Notes under the pieces: model-generated
Databases searched by the model: none
What the model saw: the letters and a program-made list of their open reading frames with translations, nothing else
What the model was told of the DNA's origin: nothing
Program-made: the position numbers and the translations under genes
Assembly (NCBI GenBank): GCA_937902445.1
Contig: CALELJ010000228.1
Span: 1-24,226, forward strand
Source of the DNA: an uncultured Treponema sp.
GTDB lineage: Bacteria > Spirochaetota > Spirochaetia > Treponematales > Treponemataceae
DNA: 24,226 nucleotides
Reading direction: 5' to 3'
Shown here: positions 20,631 to 24,226 of the stretch, piece by piece
Layout of the letters: the number at the start of each line of letters is the position of its first letter
How positions within the stretch are numbered: position 1 is the first letter of the stretch

Positions 20631-22676
20631 TTAGTCCCCCATTCTTGGATCGTGTGGATTGTACATCTTGCGGATTTTTTCCCTGTAATTCTTTCTGAAA
20701 ATGAAAACAAGGAATCCTCCCAGAACAACAAGAACTGCAAGACCAAACTGATTGAAATATTTAACAGCAAGGGCAACACCTGGTTTCACATCCTTAAGTG
20801 CATTGGAACTCAGGTTCTTTGTTCTCATGAGACAGAGATCTTCCTTTCCGCACATGTAATCAACGGCATTGCGGAGGAAGCAGGCTATAGGCTCGTTTGA
20901 ATTTCTCTGGATGAGCTGGGCATTTGTAATCATGGAAGTTCCGGAAACAAAAATCTTTGCCTTCTGCTTTCCAGTAAGGATATGGGACTTCGATTCAAGT
21001 TCTCCCTTGTTCTCATTTTCATCCACAGGAGCGTTGAAATATGCGCTGTCAAATATTCCTTCTGCGAGTACACAAAGATCCCTTGAAGAAAGTTTTGACT
21101 CATCCGACGGAACTCCAAATGCAAGAGGACTCATGACAAACTGCTCTGTTACAGGAACCGTCCATGAACGTGGAGAAGATTTTGCAAGAACAGTAAGACT
21201 GATGTTTTTATTTGCTTCTGCCGCAGACACATCAAGGGCAAATGGCTCAAGGAAGAATACGTCACTGAGATTCTTTGTGATGGAATTTTTCTGGCTTAAG
21301 CAGTTTTTCTGGATTCTTGGAACATACCAGAAATTGAGTTTTCCGTACTGCTGGTTCATCTGAACGAAGCATTTTTCATCAAGAACGTATTCACTGCCAC
21401 ATTCAATTCCATACTTTGAAAGAATTTTCTCAAGTCCTGTACGAACAGGTCTATATACCGGTTGCTGGTAGTTCTGGATCTCATCATATGAATCAACAAG
21501 GAACATGACATTTCCGCCACGCATTATGAACTGGTCGATTTTATAGAGCTCCTTTTCGTCGAAGGCTTCCTTTGGCCCGTTGATGATTACGGTTTCAGCG
21601 GCAGACGGAATTTCATTTTCCGCAAGATTTACTTCCTCGAGTGTATATGCTTCAGAAAGAAGTTCACGGAAATTACCGGCATCATTTTCATCATTGATAT
21701 TTCTTTCACCATGACCTGTGATATAAGCGATGAGAGAAGTTTTTGAAACAAGGCTCTCGACGGAACTGGAGATATTTTCCTCAAGATTATCAAGGCCCGA
21801 AATCACATATGAGAAAATTGCATTTGTAAGTCCAAGAGGAACAACGCGGAATTTGTCACCGTATTCAAGGATGAGACCTACTGTTCCGTGGCTTGTTCCG
21901 CCATTTTCATTCCTCCAGGACACGGACTGAAGGCCATACTTTGAAGCTGCTTCTTCCGTCTCTGATTCACCTGGATTTATTTTTTTATACTCGATTCTTC
22001 CACGGAACTTTTTGTTCACTTCAGAGAAAGCTTTATCCACAACGGCATCAATCTTATTGAAGTTTCCGATGTTGAATTTAGAAAGTTCCTCGGTCTTATA
22101 AAGAACAAGCTTTACATTGTCCGAAAGTCCTGTAAGGATGTTTGTATTGGCAATGATTTTACCGATGATACCGGTGATCCTATATTCAAGTCCATCGCTT
22201 GACGTAATTCCGTCCAGTCTTTCAATCTGGTCAGCATAGACAATAGCAATACCCATGTAGGCATTTTTAAGGCCAACCTCGTTGTTCTTGACTTCACGGA
22301 CCTGCATCATCTGCATTCCATAACCGCGGGCAATTCTCTGGTTTTCAGGCTTGTCCATATCAAAGAATTCATAGGTGAATTTTTTACCCGCTGAAGTCTT
22401 GTATTCAGAAAGAAGATCCTTAAGGTACTGCTCAACGTTAGAGTAAGGAGCCGGAAGATTTTTTGAGAAGAAAACCTTCACGCTCATAGGTTCTTCAAGA
22501 TTGCCTACAACTTCACGGCTTGCAGAAGAAAGCGAATATGACTTTGCCTGTGTAAGGTCGGCTCTAAAAAAACATCTTGCGGCAACCATATTGAGAAGCA
22601 CAACCGCAATGATAAAAAGCCACACGTCACTTGCCGAGCTTTTTATCCATGAAATAAATCTGTTATTCTTTTTCAT
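20631..22676 (-). CDS. GldG-like ABC transport auxiliary protein
   Basis: 681 residues. One membrane helix at each end: about 18-36 ('VWLFIIAVVLLNMVAARCF') and about 646-664 ('FGLAVLVVLGGFLVFIF'), with a large periplasmic part between. The middle has 'SLSSASREVVGNLEEPMSVKVFFSKNLPAPYSNVEQYLKDLLSEY', 'IAYITGHGERN', 'ELLSEAYTLEEVNL', 'VIINGPKEAFDEKELYKIDQFIMRGGNVMFLVDSY' and 'IFVSGTSMITN'. These are the marks of the GldG / ABC_transp_aux family. It follows the permease gene after three bases. In Bacteroidetes GldFG are linked to gliding; spirochetes do not glide that way, so the exported substrate here is unknown. Confidence 0.87.
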   Translation of the reverse strand: MKKNNRFISWIKSSASDVWLFIIAVVLLNMVAARCFFRADLTQAKSYSLSSASREVVGNLEEPMSVKVFFSKNLPAPYSNVEQYLKDLLSEYKTSAGKKFTYEFFDMDKPENQRIARGYGMQMMQVREVKNNEVGLKNAYMGIAIVYADQIERLDGITSSDGLEYRITGIIGKIIANTNILTGLSDNVKLVLYKTEELSKFNIGNFNKIDAVVDKAFSEVNKKFRGRIEYKKINPGESETEEAASKYGLQSVSWRNENGGTSHGTVGLILEYGDKFRVVPLGLTNAIFSYVISGLDNLEENISSSVESLVSKTSLIAYITGHGERNINDENDAGNFRELLSEAYTLEEVNLAENEIPSAAETVIINGPKEAFDEKELYKIDQFIMRGGNVMFLVDSYDEIQNYQQPVYRPVRTGLEKILSKYGIECGSEYVLDEKCFVQMNQQYGKLNFWYVPRIQKNCLSQKNSITKNLSDVFFLEPFALDVSAAEANKNISLTVLAKSSPRSWTVPVTEQFVMSPLAFGVPSDESKLSSRDLCVLAEGIFDSAYFNAPVDENENKGELESKSHILTGKQKAKIFVSGTSMITNAQLIQRNSNEPIACFLRNAVDYMCGKEDLCLMRTKNLSSNALKDVKPGVALAVKYFNQFGLAVLVVLGGFLVFIFRKNYREKIRKMYNPHDPRMGD

Positions 22677-22679
22677 TTT

Positions 22680-23420
22680 TCAACCCTTCCTCTCGTTGTC
22701 AAGAACATTAACTGTGAGTACCAGGAAAACTGAAGTCACAGAAATGAAATAAAGAATATCACGGGAATCAATGATTCCTCTTGCAACAGAACGGAAATGA
22801 GCCTGTGCAGAAATAAATGATGCGACAGGAACAGCAACTCCCGGAAGGAATATTGCAAACATAAGAACAAAAGTCAGGAAAAGACAGATTGAAAGCGCAA
22901 GCAGGAATGCCACAATCTGATTCTTTGTCACTGATGAACAGAAAATTCCAATGGCTGAAAATGCCGCCGCAAGAAGGATTGCCCCGAAATATCCGCCGAT
23001 AACAGGACCGGCATCGATTCCGCTTGATGCAAGACAGACACAGGTAAGCACGTAGAACAATGTAGGTGCCATCATTGCAAGGGTACATACGAGAACTGCA
23101 AGATACTTTCCGGCAACAATATCCCATGTTTTTACCGGAAGTGTAACCAGGGGCTCGATGGTTCCGCTTTTCTGCTCTTCACTGAAAACACGCATTGTCA
23201 AAGCAGGAATCAGGAAGCTGAAGAATATCGGAAGAAGCTCGAAGAAGCCTCTCAGCTCAGCCCTGTTCATCAGAAAGAAAGTCATGAAATTGAAAATTCC
23301 CGAAAGCAGCAGGAACATGGCACCAACAATATAGGCAACAGGACTTGTAAAATAGGCGGAAAGTTCTCGCTTCATGATTACAGCCCAAGGCATAGATTTC
23401 TTTATTTTTGAGTCGTTCAT
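22680..23420 (-). CDS. GldF-like ABC transporter permease
   Basis: 246 residues with six hydrophobic segments: about 28-48, 60-75, 107-128, 143-160, 169-192 and 226-242. The ABC2 permease pattern is clear: 'RELSAYFTSPVAYIVGAMFLLLSG' at the N-terminus, then 'FFSFLIPALTMRVFSEEQKSGTIEPLVTLPVKTWDIVAGKYLAVLV', the loop that couples to the ATPase. 'HFRSVARGIIDSRDILYFISVTSVFLVLTVNVL' is the conserved end of GldF-type permeases. It overlaps the ATPase gene upstream by ATGA and lies three bases before the gldG-like gene, so the ATPase, permease and auxiliary protein form one complex. Confidence 0.9.
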   Translation of the reverse strand: MNDSKIKKSMPWAVIMKRELSAYFTSPVAYIVGAMFLLLSGIFNFMTFFLMNRAELRGFFELLPIFFSFLIPALTMRVFSEEQKSGTIEPLVTLPVKTWDIVAGKYLAVLVCTLAMMAPTLFYVLTCVCLASSGIDAGPVIGGYFGAILLAAAFSAIGIFCSSVTKNQIVAFLLALSICLFLTFVLMFAIFLPGVAVPVASFISAQAHFRSVARGIIDSRDILYFISVTSVFLVLTVNVLDNERKG

Positions 23421-23695
23421 TCAGAAACCTCCACTTCCTTTTCCGCTGACGATGTAAGGATCTTGAATACATCTTCAAGACTGTTTTTCTTCATCTGGAG
23501 TTCATAAAGCGGAAATTCATTTTCAACACAAAGTCTTGCTACCTGAGGACGGATCTCCGTAGCACCGGAAACAGAAAGTCTTGATTCGATTTTATCTTCA
23601 ACAGTTTTTACAGTGACTCCGGTCACACCGGCAATGACAGAAAGCTTTTCCCTGAGCTGGGATTCAATTCCGCCTGAAAGAAGAATAAAGAATTT
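23417..23695 (-). CDS. GldA-like ABC ATPase, C-terminal fragment only
   Basis: Only the last ~93 residues are present. 'VTVKTVEDKIESRLSVSGATEIRPQVARLCVENEFPLYELQMKKNSLEDVFKILTSS' is the regulatory C-terminal domain that follows the nucleotide-binding domain in GldA/NatA-like ATPases, ending with the family's 'SLEDVF-LT' motif. Walker A, signature and Walker B are all missing because the sequence switches to an unrelated gene near 23690. The stop overlaps the permease start (ATGA). In the real genome this gene is expected to be ~300 codons and to open the operon. The break is probably an assembly join, not gene decay. Confidence 0.75.
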   Translation of the reverse strand, partial: KFFILLSGGIESQLREKLSVIAGVTGVTVKTVEDKIESRLSVSGATEIRPQVARLCVENEFPLYELQMKKNSLEDVFKILTSSAEKEVEVSE

Positions 23696-23705
23696 CAATG
23701 AATTC
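23680..23705. other. Probable chimeric junction
   Basis: Left of this point the minus strand encodes the tail of an ABC ATPase in Treponema style; right of it the plus strand encodes the interior of a GltD. Neither gene has its beginning here. The plus frame already reads 'IKNFNEFHKTL', GltD-like, from about 23685, while the minus frame reads plausible ATPase ('FFILLSGGIESQL') up to about 23695. The switch therefore lies in this ~20-base overlap, as expected for a join at short shared sequence. Confidence 0.7.
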
Positions 23706-24226
23706 CACAAAACACTCCGTTTAGAGGAGCAGCAGAAACAGGCTGCAAGATGTATGGATTGTGGTGTTCCATTTTGTCAGGCAGGTAAGATGATTAACCT
23801 GGTACCTGAAATCAATGACTGCGTATACAGAGGAAATCTTGAGCAGGCATATAAGAGACTTAGTAAGACACATGCATTTCCAGAATTTACTTCTAGAGTT
23901 TGCCCAGCACTTTGTGAGGCTGCATGTACATGTGGATACGGCGGTGACGCTGTATCAACTAAAGAGAATGAGCGTACAGTTATAGAGTATGCTTATGAGC
24001 ACGGATTAGTAGGTAAGAAGCCAGAAGGACCTAGAACAGGCAAGAAGATTGCTGTAATCGGTAGTGGCCCTTCAGGATTATCAACAGCATACTGGTTGAA
24101 TTTCCGTGGACATGATGTTACTGTTTACGAGAGAAGTGACAGATGCGGTGGACTTCTTAGATATGGTATTCCTAACATGAAGCTTGAGAAGAGCGTTATT
24201 GATAGACGTATCAAAGCTATGGAAGA
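23691..24226 (+). CDS. gltD: Glutamate synthase small subunit, N-terminal fragment (both ends missing)
   Basis: GltD passes electrons from NADPH through FAD and Fe-S clusters to the large subunit that makes glutamate. About 178 residues are visible. First comes 'NFNEFHKTLRLEEQQKQAARCMDCGVPFC', then 'NLEQAYKRLSKTHAFPEFTSRVCPALCEAACTCG' with the cluster-binding cysteines. Next is 'KKIAVIGSGPSGLSTAYWLNFRGHDVTVYERSDRCGGLLRYGIPNMKLEK', the FAD dinucleotide fold with GSGPSG and the GG-LR-GIP motif. It runs off the window end and lacks the first ~30 codons at the junction. Wording and codon use (AGA, GGA, AAG, GAG) look like Lachnospiraceae, unlike the rest of the window. The usual 'GCP' cysteine before 'NLVPE' is absent. 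Confidence 0.9.

Overview
Most of this window (about 1-23690) looks like chromosome from a spirochete of the Treponema group, probably a gut or rumen species. This rests on gene content and protein style: an Lpt cluster next to an RseC-like protein, a GldF/GldG-type ABC system with a DUF4340 protein, a prokaryotic GH3 enzyme, and several secreted proteins I can only place as Treponema-like. The assignment is by recognition and was not searched. The last ~530 bases encode the N-terminal part of a glutamate synthase small subunit that looks like a clostridial (Lachnospiraceae-type) protein. It starts inside an ABC ATPase gene on the other strand, so the contig is probably chimeric near 23690.

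Layout. 2-745 (+): 3' part of a cytidylate kinase-like gene, closed by a nested bidirectional hairpin facing glmS (843-2756, -). 2827-4017 (+): exported protein with a probable outer-membrane barrel. 4022-5817 (-): metK followed by nth, overlapping by 19 bp. The metK leader carries what I read as a SAM-II class riboswitch ending in the Shine-Dalgarno sequence. 6110-6418 (+): a free-standing CBM48 protein with a strong terminator. 6499-8088 (-): ModF-like double ATPase with a degenerate first half. 8266-9087 (+): exported repeat protein.

9184-13393 (+) is a tight operon: polyprenyl synthase, TPR protein, RseC-like protein, LptC, LptA (TTG start), LptB. Convergent to it on the minus strand lies the small SRP RNA gene (13412-13509), with a textbook promoter and a U-tract. 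Then come a ketopantoate reductase-type gene (13639, apparently leaderless), purC and a PlsC-type acyltransferase (+), and a GH3 enzyme and an MltD-like lytic transglycosylase (-). A small possible sensor-domain protein (+) has a 19-codon ORF overlapping its start. Last is the gliding-type ABC operon on the minus strand (ATPase fragment, GldF, GldG, DUF4340 protein).

How the genes fit together: many products serve the cell envelope. GlmS makes glucosamine-6-P, the polyprenyl synthase makes the lipid carrier or another isoprenoid, LptABC moves an envelope glycolipid, the PlsC-like enzyme makes phospholipid, MltD remodels murein, and the SRP RNA targets membrane proteins. The others are central metabolism (metK, purC, panE-like) and DNA repair (nth). 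Promoters with -35/-10 boxes 17 bp apart can be read in front of many units. In a few the -10 box lies so close to the start codon that the mRNA would have almost no leader. No tRNA, rRNA, CRISPR array, insertion sequence or phage gene was seen.
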